Source: Collimonas sp. OK412 (GTDB lineage: Bacteria; Pseudomonadota; Gammaproteobacteria; Burkholderiales; Burkholderiaceae_D). Taken from it: a stretch of 64,000 nucleotides of DNA. The notes under the pieces were generated by a model that was not told the origin of the DNA, did no database searches, and saw only the letters and a list, made by a program, of their open reading frames with translations. Shown here piece after piece: positions 29,910 through 36,976 of this stretch; the first letter of the stretch is position 1; every line of letters begins with the position of its first letter. The translations under genes were made by a program, and so were the position numbers. Where the stretch lies: assembly GCF_900112135.1 (NCBI RefSeq), contig NZ_FOLC01000004.1, positions 62,001-126,000 on the forward strand, written 5' to 3'.

Positions 29910-31100
29910 ATGGCCAATACAAGAGAAGTCGTCATCGTCGGCGCCGCCCGTACCGCTATCGGGGCATATGGCGGAGCATTGAAGGACCTGGCGCCGGGCG
30001 AACTGGGCGCGGTTGCCGTCAAGGAAGCATTTGCGCGCGCCGGCGTCGATCCGCTGCAGGCAGGCCAGATCGTCTTCGGCAATGTCATCCACACCGAGGC
30101 GCGCGACATGTACGTGTCGCGCGTGGTGGGCTTGAACGCCGGCATGGGCAAGGAATCCACGGCGCTGACGCTGAACCGGCTGTGCGGCTCGGGCTTGCAA
30201 GCCATCATCACGGCCGCCAACGCCATCCAGCTGGACGAGACCGATGTCGCCGTCGGCGGCGGCGTTGAAAGCATGAGCCGCTCGCTGCATGCGACGCAAG
30301 CCGCGCGCTGGGGCGCGCGCATGGGCGACGTCAAGATGATCGACATGATGATCGGTGCGCTGTCCGACCCTTTCGGCGGCGGCCATATGGGCATCACCGC
30401 GGAAAACGTGGCGGAGAAATACGGCATCACGCGTGAAGAACAGGATGCGTTCGCGCTGGAAAGCCAGAAGCGGGCGACGGCAGCCATCGCCGCCGGCTAC
30501 TTCAAGTCGCAGATCGCGCCGGTCGAAATCAAGACGCGCAAGGGCGTCACGCTATTCGATACGGACGAATATCCGAAGGCCGACGCCACCATGGAATCGC
30601 TGGCCAAGCTCAAGCCGGCATTCAAGAAAGAGGGCGGCACCGTCACCGCCGGCAATGCTTCCGGCATCAACGACGGCGCCGCCGCCTGCGTCCTGATGGA
30701 AGCGGGCGCCGCCGTCCGCGCCGGCCTGAAGCCGCTGGCGCGCCTGGTTTCCTACGGCGTGGCGGGGGTGGATCCGTCGATCATGGGCACCGGTCCGATC
30801 CCGGCCGTCCAGCTTGCCTTGAAACGCGCCGGCCTTGGCCTGCAGGACATGGCGGTGATCGAGTCGAACGAAGCGTTCGCTGCGCAGTCGCTGGGTGTGT
30901 GCAAAGGGCTGGGTCTGGATCCGAAGCTGACCAATGTCAATGGCGGCGCTATCGCGCTCGGCCATCCGTTGGGCGCGAGCGGAACGATCATCGCGGTCAA
31001 GTGCCTGTATGAGCTGATACGCACCGAGAAACGCTACGGCTTGATCACCATGTGCATCGGCGGCGGCCAAGGCATTGCGCTGGTCATCGAACGTATCTGA
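29910..31100 (+). CDS. Acetyl-CoA C-acetyltransferase (thiolase)
   Basis: The 396-residue protein is a degradative/biosynthetic thiolase of the PhaA/AtoB/BktB type that joins or cleaves acyl-CoA and acetyl-CoA. The nucleophile is Cys92 in [11 protein letters not shown]; the GHPLGASG His and the second catalytic Cys in [10 protein letters not shown] are present. A strong AAGGAGAT site precedes the ATG. No phaB or beta-oxidation gene is adjacent, so the pathway (polyhydroxybutyrate precursor or fatty-acid breakdown) cannot be decided from context. Confidence 0.93.
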   Translation: MANTREVVIVGAARTAIGAYGGALKDLAPGELGAVAVKEAFARAGVDPLQAGQIVFGNVIHTEARDMYVSRVVGLNAGMGKESTALTLNRLCGSGLQAIITAANAIQLDETDVAVGGGVESMSRSLHATQAARWGARMGDVKMIDMMIGALSDPFGGGHMGITAENVAEKYGITREEQDAFALESQKRATAAIAAGYFKSQIAPVEIKTRKGVTLFDTDEYPKADATMESLAKLKPAFKKEGGTVTAGNASGINDGAAACVLMEAGAAVRAGLKPLARLVSYGVAGVDPSIMGTGPIPAVQLALKRAGLGLQDMAVIESNEAFAAQSLGVCKGLGLDPKLTNVNGGAIALGHPLGASGTIIAVKCLYELIRTEKRYGLITMCIGGGQGIALVIERI

Positions 31101-31143
31101 ACCGGTTTTCCCGGCTGGATAATCGCGGCGGGACTGCCGGCGG

Positions 31144-31806
31144 TCAGCCTTTCCAGGTGCGCTGCAGTCCTGTGTCGGCGTGGATCCAGCCGCCGTTTTT
31201 CCCCGGCCGGTAATAGAAACCGACGCCGCCCTGGCGGAAGCTGCGTATCAAGCCGCCCAGCACGTCGGCATCCAGCTGCGTGAGGCGGATGTCGGCCGCG
31301 CGGCCTTCCAGGTGCAACGATTTGCGCGCTGCCGGCACGCCGGTTTCGATCAGGTGTTTGTTGGTGGCCGCTGTGCGGAATCCCGACAGGATTTCCAGCG
31401 GCTGGCTGATGCCATAGCGCGCGATGAAAGCCTGGGTGCCCCACAAGGTCTCAAGCAGCTTGGGATCTATCGGCGCTACCTGCTTGCCCTGGACGTCGCG
31501 CAGCAGGTGGCACAGCTGCTGGTAGGCCGATTCCTGGATTTCGCCGTCTTTCCAGTAGAGCAGCTTGGCGCGTTCGCCGCTGGCCGGGCGGGTTACTTCC
31601 AGCACTCGCGGCTTGAGCCAGAATTCCATATCGACCAGCTGCGCGTCGAAGATGTCTGGCGGCGGGTCCATCGGCGGCGCGTCGGCCGGAGCGCTAGGGA
31701 TATCTTTTGCGAAAGCTGCCGGAGCGGCAAACGGCAGCTGGCTGGAAAAGAGCCCGGAGGCGGTCAGGAACAAGCTCTTTTGCAGGAATTTTCGGCGCGA
31801 TGGCAT
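31144..31806 (-). CDS. DUF882/YcbK-type peptidase M15 family protein with Tat signal
   Basis: The 220-residue product has a twin-arginine signal (PSRRKFLQKSLFLTASGLF) and a DUF882 domain related to MepK (YcbK), a zinc endopeptidase that cuts peptidoglycan cross-links. Zinc-site motifs are visible: LSGFRTAATN, the HLEGRAADI stretch (His and Asp ligands) and WIHAD near the C-terminus. The protein should be folded in the cytoplasm and exported to the periplasm. It converges with the thiolase gene. Confidence 0.88.
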   Translation of the reverse strand: MPSRRKFLQKSLFLTASGLFSSQLPFAAPAAFAKDIPSAPADAPPMDPPPDIFDAQLVDMEFWLKPRVLEVTRPASGERAKLLYWKDGEIQESAYQQLCHLLRDVQGKQVAPIDPKLLETLWGTQAFIARYGISQPLEILSGFRTAATNKHLIETGVPAARKSLHLEGRAADIRLTQLDADVLGGLIRSFRQGGVGFYYRPGKNGGWIHADTGLQRTWKG

Positions 31807-31878
31807 GGCGGTCCAAATGTGATGGGATGGGCAATTTTAGCGCACCATCCCCGCTTTGAGTAGCCGCCAGGGCTGCGC

Positions 31879-32583
31879 TCAGCCGCGCTGCGGAATCGTC
31901 AGGCCCTTGGCCACCGCCGGCCGCGCCACGAATGCCGCGAGCGCCCGCGTGACATGCGGAAAATCGGCGATGCCTACCAGGTCGCCCGCTTCGTAGAAAC
32001 CGAGCAGGTTGCGCACCCAGGGGAAGGTAGCGATGTCGGCGATGGTGTACTCATCGCCCATGATCCAGCTGCGCTCGGCCAGGCGCTGGTTGAGTACCGC
32101 CAGCAAGCGCTTCGATTCCGCCACGTAGCGGTCGCGCGGGCGCTTGTCTTCATAATCCTTGCCGGCGAATTTGTTGAAGAATCCGAGCTGGCCGAACATC
32201 GGTCCGATGCCGCCCATCTGGAACATCAGCCACTGGATCGTCTCATAGCGGCCAGCGAGGTCTTGCGGCATGAACCGGCCGCTCTTGTCCGCCAGGTAGA
32301 TCAGGATCGCGCCGGACTCGAACAGCGGCAGCGGCTTGCCGCCCGGGCCGTCGGGATCGAGGATCGCAGGGATCTTGTTGTTCGGATTGAGCGACAGGAA
32401 TTCCGGCGAGGTCTGGTCGCTGCTCTCGAAGCTGACCAGGTGCGGCTCGTAAGGCAGGCCGGTTTCCTCCAGCATGATCGAAATCTTGACGCCATTGGGA
32501 GTCGGCAGGGAATACAGCTGGATCCGCTCAGGATGCCGGGCTGGCCATTTTTTTGTGATGGGGAAGGAAGAAAGGTCGGTCAT
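31879..32583 (-). CDS. Glutathione S-transferase, YghU/Ure2-like
   Basis: The 234-residue protein has an N-terminal thioredoxin-like GST domain with IQLYSLPTPNGVKISIMLEETGLPYE and the glutathione-contacting FESGAILIYLADKSG, and a helical C-terminal domain (WLMFQMGGIGPMFGQLGFF). The TPNG start of the first helix and QMGGIGPM are typical of the YghU/nu-class disulfide-bond reductase subgroup. The ATG at 32583 has AAGGAA upstream; 32634 would be unusually early. Confidence 0.9.
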   Translation of the reverse strand: MTDLSSFPITKKWPARHPERIQLYSLPTPNGVKISIMLEETGLPYEPHLVSFESSDQTSPEFLSLNPNNKIPAILDPDGPGGKPLPLFESGAILIYLADKSGRFMPQDLAGRYETIQWLMFQMGGIGPMFGQLGFFNKFAGKDYEDKRPRDRYVAESKRLLAVLNQRLAERSWIMGDEYTIADIATFPWVRNLLGFYEAGDLVGIADFPHVTRALAAFVARPAVAKGLTIPQRG

Positions 32584-32648
32584 GGAAGTTCCTTGTTTTT
32601 TGGTCTGCTTGAAAAATTCGCCGGCCTCGGGCACGGAAAACAGCTAGT

Positions 32649-32723
32649 CTAAAGCAAGCCGGGCAAAGATGCTTTGAGCGCGGCCGCGGTACGGCTGTTG
32701 CATTCAAGTTTGCGGAAAGCGTG
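32649..32723 (-). pseudogene. Possible 3' relic of a LuxR-family regulator gene
   Basis: On the minus strand, in the gap between the TRIC-channel and GST genes, 24 codons read HAFRKLECNSRTAAALKASL followed by PGLL and a TAG stop. The pattern H-x-x-x-KL-x-x-x-SR-T-x-A-x-x-x-A-x-x-x-GL is the end of a LuxR/GerE helix-turn-helix. The upstream sequence is the end of the TRIC gene in another frame, so only the tail survives. It is short, so chance similarity is possible. Confidence 0.42.
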
Positions 32724-32730
32724 ACGCCGG

Positions 32731-33354
32731 CTATTCAAAACCGCGGATGCCGTTGCCGTTAAAGCTCGGCAGTTTCCAATGGAAACGCATGGCCAGCAGG
32801 CGGAACACGAAACCCGCGCCGATTGCAGCCAGCGGGGCAATCGTCGGGTCGACCTCGAACCAGAGCAGGCCGACATACAGCGCGCCGGTGAACAGCGCCA
32901 CGGTAGCGTAGATTTCGCGCTGCAATACCAGCGGAATCTGGTTGCACAGCACATCCCGCAGCAGGCCGCCGAAGACGCCGGTGATCATGCCCGCCAGGAT
33001 CACGATGCCGGGCGACATGCCGTTGGCGCGGGCGATATCGCAACCGATCACGCTGAACGCCACCAGGCCGAGGCCGTCGACCACCAGGAATACATTGCGC
33101 AAGTGATGCAGAAAACGCGCCACCAGGGCAGTGACGGCGGCGGCGCCGATGGTAAACAGCAGGTATTCGGGATGGGCGATCCAGCCCAGCGGATAATTGC
33201 CCAGCAAGATGTCGCGCATGGTGCCGCCGCCCAATGCGGTAATGGTGCCGACCACGCAGATGCCGAACAGGTCCATGTCGCGCCGCATGCCCATGATGGC
33301 GCCGGACATGGCTTCGGCGACGATCGCAACCAGGTAGATGGTATGTAGCAGCAT
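32731..33354 (-). CDS. Trimeric intracellular cation channel (TRIC/UPF0126) family membrane protein
   Basis: The 207-residue protein consists of two homologous three-helix repeats, each with the GGG/GG-x-x-RD motif: ITALGGGTMRDILLGNYPLGW and ITGVFGGLLRDVLCNQIPLVL. A seventh helix follows at the C-terminus (APLAAIGAGFVFRLLAMRF). This is the prokaryotic TRIC architecture; characterised members conduct potassium or other cations, and E. coli YicG has been linked to glycine uptake. It lies four bases from the penicillin-binding protein gene, downstream on the same strand. Confidence 0.9.
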   Translation of the reverse strand: MLLHTIYLVAIVAEAMSGAIMGMRRDMDLFGICVVGTITALGGGTMRDILLGNYPLGWIAHPEYLLFTIGAAAVTALVARFLHHLRNVFLVVDGLGLVAFSVIGCDIARANGMSPGIVILAGMITGVFGGLLRDVLCNQIPLVLQREIYATVALFTGALYVGLLWFEVDPTIAPLAAIGAGFVFRLLAMRFHWKLPSFNGNGIRGFE

Positions 33355-33358
33355 AAGC

Positions 33359-35749
33359 TCAGTCTCCGGAAGAAAACATTTTCAGGATCTGCGCGCGCTC
33401 TTGCGCCGCGCTCAAGGTTCCCGCTTCGGCCGCAAGGTTTTCAGCAGGGCCGGGTTCGCACTTCAGTTTGCTGTGGATGAACGGGTTGCTGTCGGCCAGG
33501 CAGCTGCGGTCCAGGTATTCGGAATAGATATAGTCGCCATCGGCCAGGGTTAGTCCAGCCGGCTCCAGCGCTATCCGTTCCTGCCGGTCCTTGACCGCCA
33601 CCTGCATGTAGCGGCTCCAGACCGGCAGCGCCAATGCGCCGCCGGTCGTGTTGCCGAGCGTTTTCGGCTGATCATAACCTAGCCACACTACCGACACCAC
33701 ACCGGAGGAATAACCGGCGAACCAGGCGTCGTAGGCATTGTTCGAGGTGCCGGTTTTTCCTGCGGTGTCGCCGCGCGCCAGCACCTTGGCGCCATGGCCG
33801 GTGCCGGACTTGACCACGTCTTGCAGCATGCTGTCCATGAGATAGGCGTTGCGCGCGGAAATCACTCTTTTGCCTGCCTGGCGGACGGAATTCCCGTCTT
33901 TGCGCGAGGTGTCGGCATAGAACACGTGGCCGGAGCGGTTGCGGATTTCCTTGATCAGCCTGGGAGCCAGGTGATAACCGCCGTTGGCGAACACCGCATA
34001 AGACTGGGCCAGCTGCAGCGGCGTCACGGCGCCGGCCCCCAGCGCCAGCGGCAGGGAGGCAGGATTGCGTTCCGGCAGGAAACCGAACTGTGTCGCGAAG
34101 CCCTGTACATAGTCGGCGCCGGCAGCTTGCATCAGGCTGACTGCGACCAGGTTCTTGGAGCGCATCAGGCCGCGCCTGACGGTAATGAAGCCCTCATAGT
34201 TGTTGCCGTAATTGCGCGGCCGCCAGGCGCGGGCGCCGGTTTCCTGGGGCAGCAGGAGGCGCTGGGTATCGTCCACCATGGTGCCGGGGAAATATCCTTT
34301 TTCCAATGCCGCGGAATAGACAAAGGGTTTGAAACTCGACCCCGGCTGGCGGAACGCCTGCAGCGCGTGGTCGAAGGGATTGCGGAAAAAATCGAAACCG
34401 CCGGCAAGCGCCAGGATATCGCCGGTCTGCGCGTCGAGCGAGACCAGCGCGCCTTCCATTTCCGGCAGTTGGCTGAGCAGCCAGCGCTGCGAGCCGTCCT
34501 GGTAAACCCTGATCACCGCACCCGCGGCGATGCTGCGTTTGCCGTCAGCCGGCAGCTTGGCCCAGCCGCCGGCGATGCGCGGATCAAGCAAGCTTGTTTG
34601 CAGCGGCCGGCCGTCGCGCAGCACCGCCGTAATCTGCTTCGGCGCCACGGCGGTAACGATTGCCGCACGCAACTCGCCGCTGTCGGGATACGGCGCCAGC
34701 AATGCGCGGGCGTTGTCTTGCCAGCCATGGTTTTCCGCTGCGGACAGCCGTGCTTCAGGGCCGCGATATCCCCTGCGCGCCTGGGCGTCCAGCAATCCCT
34801 TGCGCAGATGCTTGTCGGCGGCCAGTTGCGGCGCCATCTGGATCGTGGTGATGACATCCAGTCCCATGGTGTAAGCGCGATCCTGGTAGGCCTGCACCAC
34901 CATCTGCCTGGCTTCTTCCACGACGTAGGCCGCTTCCCGGATGGAGCTGTTGCGGCTGGCGTTGAGCACCAGTTTCTCTGCCATGGCTTGCTGGAATTCT
35001 TCTTGCGTGATATCGCCGAGCGCCAGCATGCGCTGCAGAATATATTGCTGGCGCAGCTGCGCCCGCTGTGGATTGGCTACCGGATTGTAGGCGGACGGCG
35101 CCTTGGGCAAGCCGGCCAGCATTGCCGCCTCGGCTGTGCTCAACTGTTCCAGCGGTTTGTCGAAATAGATATTGGATGCGGCGGCAAAACCGTAAGACCG
35201 TTCACCCAGGTAGATCTGGTTCATGTACAGCTCCAGCAGCTTGTCCTTGCTGTACTGCTGTTCCAGTTTGTATGCCAGCAGTATTTCCATCAGCTTGCGC
35301 TGCACGGTTTTTTCGCGCGTCAAAAAGAAACCGCGCGCCACTTGCATGGTGATCGTGCTGGCGCCCTGTCCATGCTGGCCGCTGACGGCATTGGCCAGCG
35401 TGGCGCGCAGCAGGCCGGTGAAATCGACTGCGCCGTGCTGGTAGAAGCGTGCGTCTTCGATGGCCAGCAGCGCCTGGCGCATGCGCAAGGGAATCTGGGC
35501 GATAGGCAGGAATTCGCGACGCTCCTCGCCGTATTCCGCCAGCAGCACGCCTTCGCTGGAGTAGATCCGCAATGGCAATGCCGGACTGTATTGCGCCAGG
35601 TGATCGACGGCCGGAAGCTGCTGCCACGCCTGCCGCAGCCAATAGCCAAGCGCGAGGCTGGCGGCCAGCGTTAACCCGAGAACCAGGCCCAGCATGAATT
35701 TGAGACGGCGGACCAGGCCCGATTTCGGTTGTTCGGCAAGCTGCCTCAT
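33359..35749 (-). CDS. Penicillin-binding protein 1A-type bifunctional transglycosylase/transpeptidase
   Basis: This 796-residue class A PBP polymerises and cross-links peptidoglycan. It has one N-terminal transmembrane helix (FMLGLVLGLTLAASLALGYW), a GT51 transglycosylase domain (catalytic Glu in LAIEDARFYQHGAVD; ASTITMQVAR) and a transpeptidase domain with the active Ser in GSSFKPFVYSAAL, the SKN triad (MRSKNLV) and KTGTS. The ATG at 35749 has AGGAG five bases upstream, better than the TTG at 35836. It is probably an extra PBP1A paralogue; in related genomes a ponA gene lies next to pilM, outside this window. Confidence 0.9.
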   Translation of the reverse strand: MRQLAEQPKSGLVRRLKFMLGLVLGLTLAASLALGYWLRQAWQQLPAVDHLAQYSPALPLRIYSSEGVLLAEYGEERREFLPIAQIPLRMRQALLAIEDARFYQHGAVDFTGLLRATLANAVSGQHGQGASTITMQVARGFFLTREKTVQRKLMEILLAYKLEQQYSKDKLLELYMNQIYLGERSYGFAAASNIYFDKPLEQLSTAEAAMLAGLPKAPSAYNPVANPQRAQLRQQYILQRMLALGDITQEEFQQAMAEKLVLNASRNSSIREAAYVVEEARQMVVQAYQDRAYTMGLDVITTIQMAPQLAADKHLRKGLLDAQARRGYRGPEARLSAAENHGWQDNARALLAPYPDSGELRAAIVTAVAPKQITAVLRDGRPLQTSLLDPRIAGGWAKLPADGKRSIAAGAVIRVYQDGSQRWLLSQLPEMEGALVSLDAQTGDILALAGGFDFFRNPFDHALQAFRQPGSSFKPFVYSAALEKGYFPGTMVDDTQRLLLPQETGARAWRPRNYGNNYEGFITVRRGLMRSKNLVAVSLMQAAGADYVQGFATQFGFLPERNPASLPLALGAGAVTPLQLAQSYAVFANGGYHLAPRLIKEIRNRSGHVFYADTSRKDGNSVRQAGKRVISARNAYLMDSMLQDVVKSGTGHGAKVLARGDTAGKTGTSNNAYDAWFAGYSSGVVSVVWLGYDQPKTLGNTTGGALALPVWSRYMQVAVKDRQERIALEPAGLTLADGDYIYSEYLDRSCLADSNPFIHSKLKCEPGPAENLAAEAGTLSAAQERAQILKMFSSGD

Positions 35750-35835
35750 GGATGCTCCTGTGACTTGGCGCCGGCGCCGCCGATCACGGATCGTCGGCAG
35801 CTGCGGATTGGATGGGAGCGGGGATTGTGCATTCA

Positions 35836-35925
35836 ATAAAACATGGGTTTAATAAAATTAAGTATTATTAATGAATGATAAATATTTCTTATTAATGGAA
35901 ATAAGGGAAATAAAGGAAATATCGA
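35836..35925. promoter_or_regulatory. AT-rich intergenic promoter region of the ArgP-like gene
   Basis: This stretch is strongly A/T-rich compared with flanking genes. It contains a 9-base direct repeat TTATTAATG at 35865-35873 and 35889-35897, whose starts are 24 bases apart. Divergent promoters for the PBP and LysR genes probably lie here, and the spaced repeats could be regulator half-sites. Confidence 0.5.
35897..35923 (+). repeat. Three tandem 9-bp repeats covering the ribosome-binding site of the ArgP-like gene
   Basis: GGAAATAAG, GGAAATAAA and GGAAATATC follow one another without gaps and end two bases before the ATG at 35926. The last unit supplies the probable Shine-Dalgarno AAAGGA. 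Each unit carries a GGA that could pair weakly with 16S rRNA. Copy-number change here would alter translation initiation. Confidence 0.7.
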
Positions 35926-36813
35926 ATGAACTTGAATCCGAAACACACTGAAGCTTTTCGCGCGGTGATCGAAACCGGCAGCTTCGAGCAAGCGGCATTG
36001 CGGCTGCACCTGACGTCGCCGGCGATATCGCAGCGCGTGCACGCGCTGGAAAGCATGCTGGGCAATGCCTTGATCGTGCGCAGCCGTCCCGCGCGCGCCA
36101 CTCGCACGGGACAGCGGCTGATGCAATACCTGAAGCGCGCGCAATTGCTGGAAGCTGACCTGGCGGCAGAGCTGGCGGTGGAGCAGGATGCGCCGCTGAC
36201 ACTGGTGCTGGCGTTGAATGCCGATTCGATCGGCACATGGTTTTTCCCGGCCTTGTCGGATGTGCTGATACGCGAAAAAGTGCTGCTCGACCTGACCGTG
36301 GAAGACCAGGACCACACTTACACCTTGCTGGAGACCGGCCTGGCCATAGGCTGCATCAGCACCGAACCGAAACCGATGCGCGGCTGTACGGCGGAATTAT
36401 TGGGAGTGATGCGCTACTGGCTGGTGGCGGCCGAGGCGTTTCGCGAGCGATGGTTCGCCGACGGCCTGACGCGCAAGGCGGCGCGCAGCGCGCCGGTGGT
36501 GGCCTATACCCATAAAGACACTTTGCAGTCTTCCTTCCTGCTGGACCGGCTGGGCTTGCCGGAGGGAGCGTACCCTTGCCATTACGTGCCCGGCGCCGCA
36601 TCGCATTTCAATGCGATCCGCTACGGCCTTGGTTACGGCATGGTGCCGGAACTGCTGCTCAAGGCTAGCGCCGGCAAAAATGAAATGGCCCATCTGGCGC
36701 CGTCCAGGCCGCTTGAACTGGCGTTGTACTGGCATACCTGGAAGGTGCAGTCGCCGCGCATGGAAAACCTGTCGCGGCAGATCATCGCCGCTGCCAGAAA
36801 AGTCCTGAAGTAA
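35926..36813 (+). CDS. LysR-family regulator, ArgP/IciA type
   Basis: The 295-residue protein has an N-terminal winged helix-turn-helix (HTEAFRAVIETGSFEQAALRLHLTSPAISQRVHALESMLG) and a LysR effector domain. The sequence matches the ArgP/IciA subgroup, whose characterised members sense arginine or lysine and activate the exporter gene argO/lysE. No lysE-like gene is adjacent; instead a PBP gene is divergent. Its target is therefore uncertain. Three tandem repeats cover its ribosome-binding site. Confidence 0.88.
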   Translation: MNLNPKHTEAFRAVIETGSFEQAALRLHLTSPAISQRVHALESMLGNALIVRSRPARATRTGQRLMQYLKRAQLLEADLAAELAVEQDAPLTLVLALNADSIGTWFFPALSDVLIREKVLLDLTVEDQDHTYTLLETGLAIGCISTEPKPMRGCTAELLGVMRYWLVAAEAFRERWFADGLTRKAARSAPVVAYTHKDTLQSSFLLDRLGLPEGAYPCHYVPGAASHFNAIRYGLGYGMVPELLLKASAGKNEMAHLAPSRPLELALYWHTWKVQSPRMENLSRQIIAAARKVLK

Positions 36814-36923
36814 TCCGTCCGCGCGATTCTTCCGGCGCACCGCGCTATCGACGCACAGCGCATATGGATATGTAAAACCATCAGTTTGTATTGCCGTCCG
36901 TCTACTATATTCTCGTCTCCCAT

Positions 36924-36945
36924 TAAAGAACGCAACAGTTCTTTA
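36924..36945. promoter_or_regulatory. 8-bp perfect inverted repeat in the TonB-dependent receptor leader
   Basis: TAAAGAAC and GTTCTTTA flank the 6-base spacer GCAACA, 31 bases before the receptor ATG and downstream of a promoter-like TACTATATT stretch. It could be an operator or a leader-RNA hairpin. There is no T-run right after it, so it is not an intrinsic terminator. Confidence 0.5.
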
Positions 36946-36976
36946 CAAAAGAATACATGGGAAGGAATAGCAATAC

